The notes under the pieces were generated by a model. That model made no database searches, was not told where the DNA came from, and was given only the letters and a program-made list of their open reading frames with translations. From Gnetum montanum (lineage: Eukaryota > Streptophyta > Gnetopsida > Gnetales > Gnetaceae), in contig MNCI01006676.1 in assembly GCA_015680685.1 (NCBI GenBank), positions 322,674-352,628 on the forward strand: DNA of 29,955 nucleotides, in the 5' to 3' direction. Made by a program: the position numbers and the translations under genes. Below are positions 10,046 to 20,150 of the stretch, piece by piece (the first letter of the stretch is position 1; each line of letters opens with the position of its first letter).

Positions 10046-11337
10046 AAAGGTATGGGTGCTTATTTGTATGAGCATGATATTGATTTTGGGTACATTTGGA
10101 GGAGCCTTAAAGAGCCATTGTTCAGTAGGATAGACCAGTGAAGGAACTATCATATTTAAGATGAACTATTATTTAAGGATGGAAAGGTATGTATTCCTAC
10201 TTGTGATTTTAGAAAAATGATTTTATTTGAAAAGCATTACAGTGCTATGGCAAGTCATATGAATAGGGATAAAACATTGGAACTTATAGGTACTAGTATG
10301 GCAATTGAAGTTTCTAAATTTGTAAAGGAGTGCTTGACATGTCAGAAGTTCAAAGGAGATAAAGGTGTGGATGGACATTATACGCATTTGCCAATTCCCA
10401 AGGGTCCATGGGAAAGTGTCTATGGATTTTGTGAGTGGTGGGAATGATGCAATTTTTGTTCTTCTGGATAGGTTCTCCAAGATGTCACATTTCATTCCAT
10501 GTAAGAAGATGAATGATGCTTCTCATGTTGCAAATTTGTTTTTCTAGCATGTTGTGGAGTTTAATGAGATTTCTTTGAATATTGTTAGTGATAGAGACTT
10601 CAAATTTACTAGTCACTTTTGAAGGTCTCTTTAGAAAATTTTAGAGATAAATTTGAATTTTTCTAGTGCATATCATCCACAATATGATGGCCAAACAAAG
10701 GTGGTGAACAAATCCTTGATAAAAATATTGAGATGTTTGTATGATGGATATCCAAACAAGTGGGAAAACTTGTTGTGTCATGCTAAGTTTTTATACAAGA
10801 ATGCTTTTCATATTACTATTGGTAAAACCCCATTTGAGGTGAACTATGGATTTTGTCCAAAGATGGTAGATACTTTGAAGAGATTTAATAATGAAGTTTA
10901 ACTTAGTGTTGATTTTGTGTAAGAGGTGAGAAATCTACATGCACATGTTAAATTAAATCTTGAGAAAAAGGTTGAAGAGAGAGTCCTTAAGGAGAATGAG
11001 GGTAAATAGAAAATAAATCTTGCCATTGGTAACTTGGTTTAGGTGTACTTGAAGAAGAAGAGGTTGAGGGATGTTAACTTCTCCAAATTAAAAGTGAAGA
11101 AGATGGGGCCTTTTAAAATTAAGGCCAAGATTATTAATAATGCTTTTTAGATTGATTTACCAAATGATGGTGGTATGTCTTTTGTGTTTAATGTTTTAGA
11201 TCCTAAGCACTATCATGGACTTGTTGATGAGAAGACCATATAGGATAACATTGATTTGTTGAAGGGGGAAATTGATCAATCTTCAATGAAGAAGAAGGAA
11301 ATTGTAATCAAGTGGAGGAAAGCTTCTAGTACTCAAG
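10046..11337 (+). pseudogene. Element B integrase, DD35E mutated to DD35K
   Basis: The N-terminal zinc-binding domain at 10217-10350 has His-X6-His (HYSAMASH) and Cys-X2-Cys (CLTC). A frameshift near 10415 separates it from the core. In the core, the first Asp (SMDFVSG, 10425-10427) and second Asp (IVSDRDFKF, 10590-10592) are kept. The residue at the Glu position (DGQTKVVNK) is Lys at 10698-10700; the spacing from the second Asp is exactly 35 residues. The C-terminal part (VYLKKKRLRDVNFSKLKVKKMGPF split over 11041-11118) is recognisable with stops. The frame ends at the insertion point of element C. Confidence 0.88.
11333..11337. repeat. Left copy of element C target-site duplication
   Basis: TCAAG directly before the LTR start TGATGAG. 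The opposite flank is TCAGG (18390-18394), one transition away. Confidence 0.7.
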
Positions 11338-12118
11338 TGATGAGTGGCGAGGTACCCCTACATTCAACCATACGAATACGAGCGTTTCCCGCGTGATTCG
11401 ATCGAACTCCAAGGACTAAGTGCTTATGCGCCTTAATGGAACACTCAAGGTTAATCAATTGTTGTCCTCCCAAACTTACTTGTATTTTCACGGTTGTATG
11501 GTTAAGTAAGCTTGAGGTATGTGATTTTTATAACTTTTATCTTTTTAATGTCTTATGCTAATAGGGGAAGGTAAAGAGAACTAAGTGACTAACTTACATT
11601 AACTATTCACTAACTAAGTTCTAATTGTTCCTAACACCAGTATCCATTCCCACTTGATGTACACATCCTGAACCAGTGCAAAGCTGCTGGGATTACCAAA
11701 CGCTAATCGTTACTGGGTTACCAAGTGCTACACGCATGCTCGAAGCGGTCATACTCAGTGTACTTAACTAAGAGGATCAAGGGTTGAGAGAGAGATTAAT
11801 TAACTAGGAAAGCATTAAAACATTCAACAATAATTAATTACTATTTAGCTTAATCTGTATGCTACAAGGTTTATCAGAAAGTTTGTCTTTATTTTCGTAC
11901 ACAAATGTGTGCTCAGGTACAAATTGCTCGAATAAAGATCCGTTCACTCTATGACTCCTACTGGGGGCACACAAGAATTATTCTTACTCTGGAATGGTAA
12001 AACTACAAGAGTTTGGCTAAGGGTCTAAGTCTAACTATTTGGAACTAATGGCACCATGTCTTATTTATAGAAGATGACATAGGACGCGATATCATGTATG
12101 CTATATCGCAGCTAATCA
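11338..12118 (-). repeat. Element C 3' LTR (781 bp)
   Basis: On the - strand it starts TGATTAGCTGCG and ends GCCACTCATCA. The first bases carry one change from the TGATGAG seen in the 5' LTR. The TATA box is TATAAATA on the - strand (12062-12069). It contains two partial GATATC motifs, AATAAA in the context GAAAATAAAGAC (- strand), and the paired TGGGATTACCAA/TGGGTTACCAA motif at 11688-11725. Confidence 0.9.
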
Positions 12119-12131
12119 TATCCCCATGACT
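12119..12131 (-). promoter_or_regulatory. Element C polypurine tract
   Basis: On the - strand AGTCATGGGGATA abuts the LTR start, matching the element A junction with one G changed to A. Confidence 0.65.
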
Positions 12132-14132
12132 GAATGAAAACTTTTCCTCGAGTTCCTTACAAAATATTGGGAAGGTATGGGATTATTAACTTGAATGACA
12201 ACTAATGGTGAATGGGATGATGTGTGAATGGATCAATCATTACAATACATGACAATATTAGTGTTCATGACTACAAGAATGAACACTATACACAAATGCA
12301 TCCAGCCTTATTTGGCAGTTGAGAAAGAAGAGAGAGAAAGAGAAAAGAAGAAGACATGTTGCTGTCGATGCCAGGATTGCACCTTCTGTTGTCCATCTTT
12401 AACCACACCATCAATCTTATTCCTTGCACAACTGTTCCAGCACCAGTCCATCCTAAGTGTTTCCTCCAGATCTAGTCCATTGTTGTATGATTGTCATCTG
12501 CACACAACACAGTCACATATGAGCAAGGATAAGGAAATCATAGTACAATTGATACCTTGCCTTGGTGTAAGGTCCATTGGCTGAGTTGTGATATGACTAA
12601 TACGAATTCTAGAGATATAACACTGGTGACTACCTAAGGTGTCGGGGTTAGAAGAAAATTGAAAAAATTGGACCTGGGCCCCCATGACTAAGAGCGATCC
12701 TCTGGTAGTGATAAAATGGAAAAATATAAGGAATAAGAAAGATGGAGAAAAAGAAACAATGGCAATGCTGATAAAATGGATGTCGGAGATGGGAATGAAC
12801 AAAATAAATGTTGATTGCCACAATGTTTAAGGGAAAGAAGTTAATTGATGCACCAATTAGGAATGCCAGTGGGTCCTCCCCAAAGTAGGCTCATGCCCTT
12901 AATGCCTTGACAATCCCACATTCAAAGAGTCTGTAGTCTCTGGAAATGTCATTTGGAAGCAAGAGTTAAAGTCTTAACCACAAGAATTTACCAAAAAGAA
13001 AACAATGCATCAACCAAAATATAGACTACTGATAAAACCGACAATGAGGTGGAAAATGGAGAAAGAATGATGAGGAGAAGAGAATGGAATGGAGTCCCAA
13101 GAACAAGGTGGTGTACAACCCCTTGTGTATTTATGGTTAATGTGACTTAGTAGATCTCATTCCAAATCCAATCTCAAACAATCCACATCCAGTGACTTTG
13201 CATTAATACACTTGGCTAATCCATCCACTTGAAGTAGCAAGAATGCTTTCGCCAAAGAGTCACCACCATTCCAAGGAAAGGAGAAAGGGAAAAGTAGGAA
13301 GGGAGAGAGGGCCTTAGTTAGAGGAAACATGTTTGTTTAGTTCCATAACTAGTGCTTGTAGCCCAAATAATTATTTTCTCTAAGGGGCATGCTTTGAATT
13401 CTCACTGTTTTTGTTGTTGTTTTTTTTTTTGTGTTTATGTGAGAACCACACCATGCAAAGACTTATTTTTATTGGCTTAGCTTCCCAATAATGGAGCAAC
13501 GTTGGAATGGTAAGGAAAACTCAAGAAGAAAACATCCAAGCACCTAAGAGAATGGCCAGCACAAATGCATCAAATCCCCTTGAAGTCACACCCTTTTCAA
13601 TCCTTGAGTCCTTTCTCAGTTTGAGAAATGCCAGTCACTAATTCGTTAATAGTTTTATTATGAAGAAAGGGACTGTACAGTTCCAAGCCAAGAGAGACCA
13701 TAGAAATTTATGGATGCATAGTGACGTGGACTCATTGCCTGTTATATCAATAAGAACCATACCTTAGTATCAGCATTATAACTTAAAGGTAAAAACCAAA
13801 CATTAGCAATCAATAGAATACAGTTCATACCACCATTAGGAGCACTTATTAGGTGATGTATCTAATAATAAAAAAAAACAATCACACAAAGGAATGAAAA
13901 AGTATAAATGATGTTGCAAAAGAAAAAAACAAGAAAAGTTAAAGAAATTTTTAAAATAAAAATGTGTAAAATAAAAACTTAAAAAGGAACTGAGGACCTC
14001 AATTGATCAGCAGAGGTGGCCATCTCCCCCATGACTGAGTTGGAAGGGGGAGATCCGAAATAATGAGCAGGGTCATTCTTTCTCAAAGGTATTATGTGCA
14101 CTGACTATTCTAGATTCATGGTAAGGTTTGGT
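12132..14132 (-). other. Element C 3' internal non-coding region
   Basis: Counterpart of 2092-4085 in element A, recognisable along most of its length in the opposite orientation. It holds no supported ORF. The frames at 12228-12584 and 12494-12823 overlap each other on opposite strands, have no counterpart in A and are rejected. A poly(T) tract lies at about 13415-13430 on the + strand. Confidence 0.7.
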
Positions 14133-14870
14133 CTATTGCACATTGACTAACAACTTCTTATTAGAGTGCTTGTTTGAATTTTTTAGGAAATTCCAACTTC
14201 CCCCAATTGATATTTTCAGGTTAAGGTTTGGAAGTTGGCAACAGACTTGCTTGAGTTCATCTATGCTTTTGATGTAAGCACTAGTTATTCCCTCAGTTAG
14301 TTCCATGCATGTTAGTGAGTTGCTCACTTGATCAGCTATTAGCCACTGGGTGTCCCCTTGTCGTGTGGTTGTTGCATATAGGCACTTTTGTAGATTAAGG
14401 TCTTGTGCATACTGGTTGCATGTAGGAAATGCTAAATTTTTCCCAACCCATGATCTCTGCATGTAATTGCACCCTGTGTCACTGTATGCGATGCATGAAA
14501 CTTTCTTCTTCTCAATCTTTTCAAAAGTGTTCTCCTTAGATATTTCTAGGGAAAGATTGCAGATTCCTAGATGTGCATCTACAGTACTTAGCCATGCCCT
14601 TCCCATTATTATTGGGAAGTCCCCTTTATCGTTGTTTACTTGTATCACCAGGAAATCAGCTGGGTATGACCACCCACACACAGTGGTAATGATGTCCTCC
14701 ACTAGTCCCAAGGGAACAATGATGGACTGGTTAGCCAACTCTACGCAAATATTACTCTTCCTTAATGGAGGTAGGTTCTAGGCTTTGTACATCTCTTGTG
14801 ATATTAGGTTGACTTTGGAACCTGAGTTCAGAAGTGCTTTGCATGGCTCATTCCTAGTGACTTGGAGATA
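14133..14870 (-). pseudogene. Element C retropepsin-like protease, catalytic Asp lost
   Basis: A - strand frame (14738-14133) carries LANQSIIVPLGLVEDI, PIIMGRAWLS and the long C-terminal tail that is interrupted in element A. The active-site segment lies upstream in another frame (about 14780-14850) and reads LLNSGSKVNLIS, with Asn in place of the catalytic Asp and a TAG shortly after. Element A has the Asp but an abnormal next residue, so each copy is damaged differently. The tail runs about 110 residues beyond the hallmark and ends at 14133. Confidence 0.8.
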
Positions 14871-17492
14871 GATTAGGGGGCTTCCAGGATCAAAGAATTT
14901 CTTGGGAAGGAGCCAACCTTAATCCAGTCAGTTACGACATGTGCTAACATAACCGTATGCGTTGAGCTTGGTGTTTGATTTGAAGGGAGCTCTGAAGCCT
15001 TGTTTGATGGAGAGGTGTTCAGAGGTTCAATCGCTTGTGGTTGTGAGGGCTTGGTTGGACTATTGGTTCTAAAGAAAGGTATTCTCTTCATACGGCTTTC
15101 AGAACCAACAGTGGGTTGAGTATTTACAGCCCTTGTGGCATTGCGTTGTTGCGGTTGAGTAGGGAGTTCCCCTTACATTGCTGGAGTGAGTGGTAACAGA
15201 GCTATCAGTGTGAGAGTTGCAGATGGATTCAAAGGATGGTATGTTTGTGGGTTATCTCCCCTAGGAGAAGGAGTTCTAAAATACTCCTAAGCTTGGTAAT
15301 GGTGTTGTCTTGTAACGTGACCAACAGAGTCACGTGGAGAGATTAGATGCTGCACGTAGTAGCCATATGGGTCCAGTTGCTAGTAGGGGTATTATTGCCT
15401 TGGTGGTGGCATCCCCCATGATTGTGGGTATTGCCACTGTTGATGTTGCTCAACGAGTTGTGGTGGAGTTCCACTTGGATAATATGTTGAAGGTTGGTGG
15501 AATTGCCTTAGGTTACCTTGGGGATAAGGTAACCGTCGGGGTGTTTGCCGTTTATTAAGTCGTGGGTTGAGTGCATACACGCAAGACTCTGGTAGATGTG
15601 AGATTACTGGGCAACATCCCTTAGGATGGTCATATTGGCATATCTCACATCCACCGTCATTGTCCATGTCTAAATCCACAACCTCTTCTATGATGGCTAT
15701 TTTACCCTTACCCTTATTACATGCATTATCAACTTCTCTCTTTTTCTTTTGACTCCTCTATAATTTTAAGAATAGTTTCAAACCTACTATCTAGGGAGTC
15801 CCACATTTGGTCTACCTTTGCCGATACTTCGATCATTAACTTTTGGAGCAGCAAATTTTTTCTATTCACCATCTCTTTGAGTGGTGACTCTTCTTCCTCC
15901 TCACAGAATCTTACTCCCCTTTTCCGGAGGGAAGGATCTCGGTTGTACTCTTCCGCACTTTCTCTCTTTTGTAGCTCACCGTCTTCTTTGGCTACTTGCT
16001 CTAGAAATCTATGAATTTGGTGAGACCTAAGCTTTGATAACCTTCCTTGGGCATACGTCCCAAGGGTTCTTCTTGTTTCATGCCTAAGTCCATCCATGAG
16101 ATGGCGTAGTTGATCCCGCTGCAAATAACCATGGCTAGGGCAATGATGTAACAGTGCGTAATAGTGGCCCATGGTAGCATCCAAGGGTTCATGATTTCCT
16201 TGCTTCTATCCTTGGATTTTCTTTTGCAGGTTAGACACTCAGGAGTACATTTGGTACTTATCATTAAATAGTTCTAACATTGTACTCCACCTCCGAATGG
16301 ATTCTGGTTCTAAGGACGGGTACCAGCTTTCAGCTTCTTTCACTAGTGTCCTTGGGAACAACTTTAGTTTTTGCCATTCATTTTCTATGTTCTGCAAGGC
16401 ACATGCATCATGGAATGCTTGTAAATGATTTTGAGGATTAGCATTGTATCCCCCCTCAAATTGTGTGATGTTGTTCATGTCAAACCTCTTGATCCTACTA
16501 TCCTTTTGGTTCCTTGTGGGAACTCTTATAGCCTCCATTATGTCTAGCATGCTTCTAGTTATGAGTAGGGGTTCTTCGTGATCATCTCATTCATAGTGTC
16601 TATGGTGTCTACGCGGTTCCCTACTCTCCCTTCTTCCATGCCTTGATTCCTTAGAGTGCCCTCGTCCTCATTCCTGATTGTCTCGTCGATATTTTTCACT
16701 CTATTTCCCTTTATTCTCATGATTGGTTTCCTTATGACTACGTCTAGACATCGAAGGAGAGGGTAAATGTGATGATGAAGGTGAGGAAGAAGGAGAACCA
16801 TCGCCATGATGGTGTTTTTTACCCTCTCTTCGGTGGTCTCGGCCACGATCGTGATCACGATCAGAATGTCTACCCTTATCGTGTGTTTGTGTTCCTTCTT
16901 TGAACACTTCATGTTCGTGGGTATCAGAACTAGGGTTGTGAATAGTGGAGTGAAGGTTCTGATACACCACCTCCTAACCATCATTAGGAGGAGGAACATC
17001 GTCTAGTGGGGAACCTGTTGAAGTAGGTTCACCATCATCAATTTTGCTCAAGACATGTAGAGCATTATGGGACCATTTACCCTTCAAGGATGTATGATAT
17101 CTCTCTTGTCACAAGTCCCTTTGATGTTGTGCTTTTGTGGGATGGTAGTCCCTTGTGTCATGATTGCATGTAACATATTCCACGTACAAAAGTGACATGC
17201 CTATTCGTGAGAGAGCACAAAGGAGCATGTTGGGGACTGATCGGTCTGGAGGCAACACTATGTTACCTTCCAAGTCTCTCCAATGCAGTTGTTCATCTTG
17301 ATGGAGAATAAAGGTAAAGTCAGGTACATACTCATCGTGATGAGTATATACCACACGAAACTATTGAGGAACTGGCAGATCTTGGTTACGTGTATTATGC
17401 CGCCGACTGTCTCTTGTGTTAGTCCTAGGTAGTGAAGTGCTCTTATGTGAAGAAGAAGACATTTTTGTCTTGTTCGGTGTACGATGTACCAT
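14871..17492 (-). pseudogene. Element C gag
   Basis: ATG at 17492, about 100 nt after the primer site, opens one frame that can be read through stops to about 15729. It shows an N-terminal segment with LPPDRSVPNMLLCALSRIGM (17354-17109), then a stretch rich in His, Asp and Arg (about 16796-16883). Next is a retrotransposon gag domain (16550-16239) containing NPQNHLQAFHDACALQNI and SWYPSLEPESIRRW, followed by the capsid end (16184-15729). After a frameshift come the zinc-knuckle-like CEICQYDHPKGCC (about 15610-15650) and a Pro/Gln-rich linker to the protease. Stops include TAG after DLPVPQ near 17362 and stops near 17109 and 16701. Element A is closely similar over the shared part. Confidence 0.85.
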
Positions 17493-17589
17493 TGTATTAT
17501 CTTTTTTTGATTAACCCTAAGGGTTTGTTCTAGCGTTCCAATGATATGAATTATTTCCTATGTTCTACGTAGTGCACAAATAACTAAGT

Positions 17590-17606
17590 CCCCAGAAATG
17601 ACGCCA
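17590..17606 (-). promoter_or_regulatory. Element C primer binding site, tRNA-Asp type
   Basis: On the - strand TGGCGTCATTTCTGGGG lies one base after the 5' LTR. It matches 13 of 17 bases of the site complementary to the 3' end of plant tRNA-Asp (GTC), as recalled. Three of the four differences are C-to-T or G-to-A changes. Athila-type Ty3/gypsy elements commonly use this tRNA. Confidence 0.75.
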
Positions 17607-17607
17607 A

Positions 17608-18389
17608 TGATGAGTGGCGAGGTACCCCTACACTCAACCATACGAATACGAGTGTTTCATGCGTAATCCTATCAAACTCCAAGGACTAAGTGCTTACGTG
17701 CCTTAATGGAACACTCAAGGTTAATCAATCGTTGTCCTCCCAAACTTACTTGTATTGTCACGGTTGTATGCTTAAGTAAGCTTGAGGTATGTGATTTTTA
17801 TAAATTTTATCTTTTTCATGTCTTATGCTAATAGGGGAAGGTAAATAGAACTAAGTGACTAACTTACATTAACTATTCACTAACTAAGTTTTAATTGTTC
17901 CTAACACCAGTATCTGTTCCCACTTGTTGTACACATCCTAAACCAGTGCAACGCTACTGGGATTACCAAACACTAATCGTTACTGGGTTACCAAGCGCTA
18001 CACGCATGATCGAAGTGGTCGTACTGAGTGTACTTAAGTAAGAGGATCAAGGGTTGAGAGAGAGATTAATTAACTAGGAAAGCATTAAAACATTAAAAAA
18101 TAATTAATTACTATTTAGCTTAATCTGTATGCTGCAAGGTTTATCATAAAGTTCATCTTTATTGTCGTACACAAATGTGTGCTTACGTACAAATTGCTCG
18201 AATAAAGCTCCGTTCACTTTTATGACTCCTATTGCAGGCACACAGGAATTATTCTAACTCTGGAATGGTAAAACTGCAAGATTTTGGCTAAGGGTCTAAG
18301 TCTAACTATTTGGAACTAAGGGCACCGCCTCTTATTTATAGAAGATGAGGCAGGACGCGATATCGCGTACGCGATATAGCGGCTCATCA
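17608..18389 (-). repeat. Element C 5' LTR (782 bp)
   Basis: On the - strand it starts TGATGAGCCGCTATATCG and ends GCCACTCATCA. It has TATAAATA at 18333-18340 on the - strand, about 50 bp from the LTR start, and AATAAA at 18158-18163. It differs from the 3' LTR mostly by transitions, concentrated in U3. Confidence 0.92.
18333..18389 (-). promoter_or_regulatory. Element C U3 promoter with 18-bp palindrome
   Basis: Between the LTR end and the TATA box lies the perfect 18-bp palindrome ATATCGCGTACGCGATAT (18360-18377), part of two GATAT-type units back to back. U3 is about 50 bp to the TATA box, the shortest of the family here. Confidence 0.65.
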
Positions 18390-18394
18390 TCAGG
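18390..18394. repeat. Right copy of element C target-site duplication
   Basis: TCAGG, four of five bases identical to the left flank TCAAG. A 5-bp duplication is what Ty3/gypsy integration makes. Confidence 0.7.
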
Positions 18395-18548
18395 GAATCA
18401 AGAGGCATGAATATTTGATCCATTAGGAGGATTAGCTTGTGGATGATGCTATATGAGTCCACGAGACCAAACTGCATGAGTGGGGAATCACTTCAATCCC
18501 TACTCCCTTGTTCACATGAGTTCACTTACTGAAGGATGGGAGAGCTAG
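18390..18548 (+). other. Element B 3' piece and polypurine tract
   Basis: This is the continuation of element B after the insertion of C. It ends in GAAGGATGGGAGAGCTAG immediately before the LTR start TGTAGGG, and its purine run (GGATGGGAGAG) fits a polypurine tract. No open frame survives. Confidence 0.65.
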
Positions 18549-19129
18549 TGTAGGGATACCTCTTCTGATTTCCTTGTTCTTTCCTACAAGTTGTTTTTGC
18601 AGGTTTTTAGCTCTAGAAAGACATCTTGGAAGTTCATGAGATGTCTTTGCTGAGGCTTGAGCCTAACAAGAAACGTCTTAGATTCAAAGGATACATCTTA
18701 TTTGAATTGTAGTCTTCTCTAGGGAGACATCGTGTAGATGAGAAGATGTCTCAAATGTAGAGGAGATGCCTTTGACATGGAAGAGGCATCTTTCACTCTT
18801 AGGAGATGTCTCTCCTGAAAGTTGGATTTTTACCAAAGATGACTTGAGGAATTTGGAGATGACCTGTACTGTTGGGAAAACTTTTGGAATTGACTGTTCC
18901 AAGTTGGAAAATAGTTGGAAGAAGGTGAAAAAAATAGAAACAGTGTGGAAACTCCAAGTTGATCTTGTGGAAGGTTTCCTTAGGTTTTTATCTTGTTTTC
19001 TTAATAAATATGTTGATGTTTCATCCTTGTAGCATGAAGAGAAAGAGAAAAGTTCATAATATTTTTTGGTGAGAGCTCTTGAGTTGAAGAGAGCTTGACA
19101 AGAGAGTTAGAGAGCACATTGAGTGAGTG
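18549..19129 (+). repeat. Element B 3' LTR, truncated
   Basis: It matches 5832-6410 from the LTR start TGTAGGGATACC through GAGTGAGTG, where similarity stops abruptly. The last 340 bp of the LTR are missing. The AGATGTCT motif cluster is present but degraded. The 88-codon frame within it (18766-19032) is not a gene. Confidence 0.88.
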
Positions 19130-19301
19130 CATAGAGTTCCATTATTTCCACAACAGGGTGTCCACCTAATAGACATTGATTAAATGGAATTGCATGAATG
19201 TTGGAAAGTATGCTATTACAAACTATAACTAATTGATTTCCAAGTTATCCAAATGCGTTGAAGCATAACTAACCAGTGAATTTTAATTTTGGCAAAAGTA
19301 A

Positions 19302-20150
19302 TGATGATCGGCAAGGTAGTTCCTACATCCAATCATACAAATCACAAGCGTTCATGCATGACTTGATTGTAATCCATGGACTAGACTAGTGGTATACCTA
19401 GATCATTAAATGTGATCATAGGTTTTTACCTTTCCAATTACACTAGTGTTTGCCTTAGTTTATATGCTTAAGTATAATTGAGACATATGATAGATGATGC
19501 TAAAGGATCATGACTCAAATATTATTAAAATATTAGGATTTAAACTAATTTATTTAAGTATAGGAAATAAAGTCTAATCTAGCCTAAGTATTAAATATTT
19601 GTTCCTAACTTGTTATATATATTTTGAACTTAAGGTATCATTTCTAGATTACCAAGTGTGCATTATTGGGTGTACTAAGTGTCAATATTACTGAGATTAC
19701 CAAAAAGTAATCTATTTATGCTCAAAGTTTATTGTACTTATTCCACATGATTAACATGCATTTTGGGAATAAAATATCAACTAAATACATATGAAAATAA
19801 ACATTAAGCTATGTGCACATGATAAATGAATTGCATTAAATAAATTCTATGCTAAGATAGAGTGTTGTAATAAAATGAAATAATCTTGGTCTTTGTTGCC
19901 ACACATGTAATGTATCTAGGTATAATAACTTGAATAAGGACTTCATACAAGCACTTCATTCCATGCTGTAGATATTTATTGACTGGTACTAAGTTTTAGA
20001 CTATAAAATGACAAAGTTTTGTTATACTAAATGACTAATGGATGCCATGCATGTGGTAGGTGGTGCATTTACATGGGCATTTATTGACACTGCATCAATG
20101 CTAATGTGTTGACATAGCCAAGCCAACTTGATGCTAATCGTTTATGTGTC
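19302..20150 (-). repeat. Ancient LTR relic of the A/C/E family
   Basis: Starting at TGATGATCGGCAAGGTAG, short blocks line up in order with the LTRs at 17608 and 25964. These are CCTACATCCAATCATACAAAT, GCGTTCATGCATGACTTGAT, CATGGACTAGAC, GCTTAAGTATAATTGAGA, the paired TGGGTGTACTAAGTG/TGAGATTACCAA, CTTGGTCTTTGTTGCCACA and CTTGAATAAGGA. The right end is uncertain. Just outside the left edge, TTTTGGCAA (about 19287-19295) could be a decayed tRNA-Asp primer site in the right orientation, which would make this a 5' LTR. That last point is speculative. Confidence 0.5.

Larger units (their letters stand above)
11338..18389 (-). mobile_element. Element C: complete non-autonomous gag-protease LTR retrotransposon
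   Basis: Two LTRs in direct orientation (11338-12118 and 17608-18389) bound 5.5 kb of internal DNA. Read on the - strand, the order is 5' LTR, tRNA-Asp-like primer site, gag, protease, about 2 kb non-coding, polypurine tract, 3' LTR. A near-perfect 5-bp target duplication flanks it. The LTRs differ at about 60-65 of 781 positions by hand count, near 8%. There is no RT, RNase H or integrase motif. It lies inside the 3' region of element B, whose sequence resumes at 18390. Confidence 0.92.
5832..19129 (+). mobile_element. Element B: decayed Ty3/gypsy LTR retrotransposon, split by element C
   Basis: The order is 5' LTR, primer site, gag, protease, RT, RNase H, integrase, then a gap filled by element C (11338-18389), then a short 3' piece and a truncated 3' LTR. 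Protease-RT-RNase H-integrase is the Ty3/gypsy order. Comparing LTR starts by eye gives roughly 15% difference, more than between the LTRs of C (about 8%), as expected if the host is older than the insert. Every frame has stops or shifts. No chromodomain is visible after integrase, but that region is broken by the insertion. Confidence 0.9.

Noticed and set aside
12228-12823. Opposite-strand frames of 118 and 109 codons
   Set aside because: They overlap each other, lie in the non-coding block of element C, are not preserved in element A and show no domain.
16559-16999. 146-codon - strand frame
   Set aside because: Shadow of gag in another phase; the gag capsid domain lies in the frame of 17492, 16970 and 16550.
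18766-19032. 88-codon + strand frame
   Set aside because: Lies wholly in the truncated LTR of element B and is not open in the matching part of the 5' LTR.
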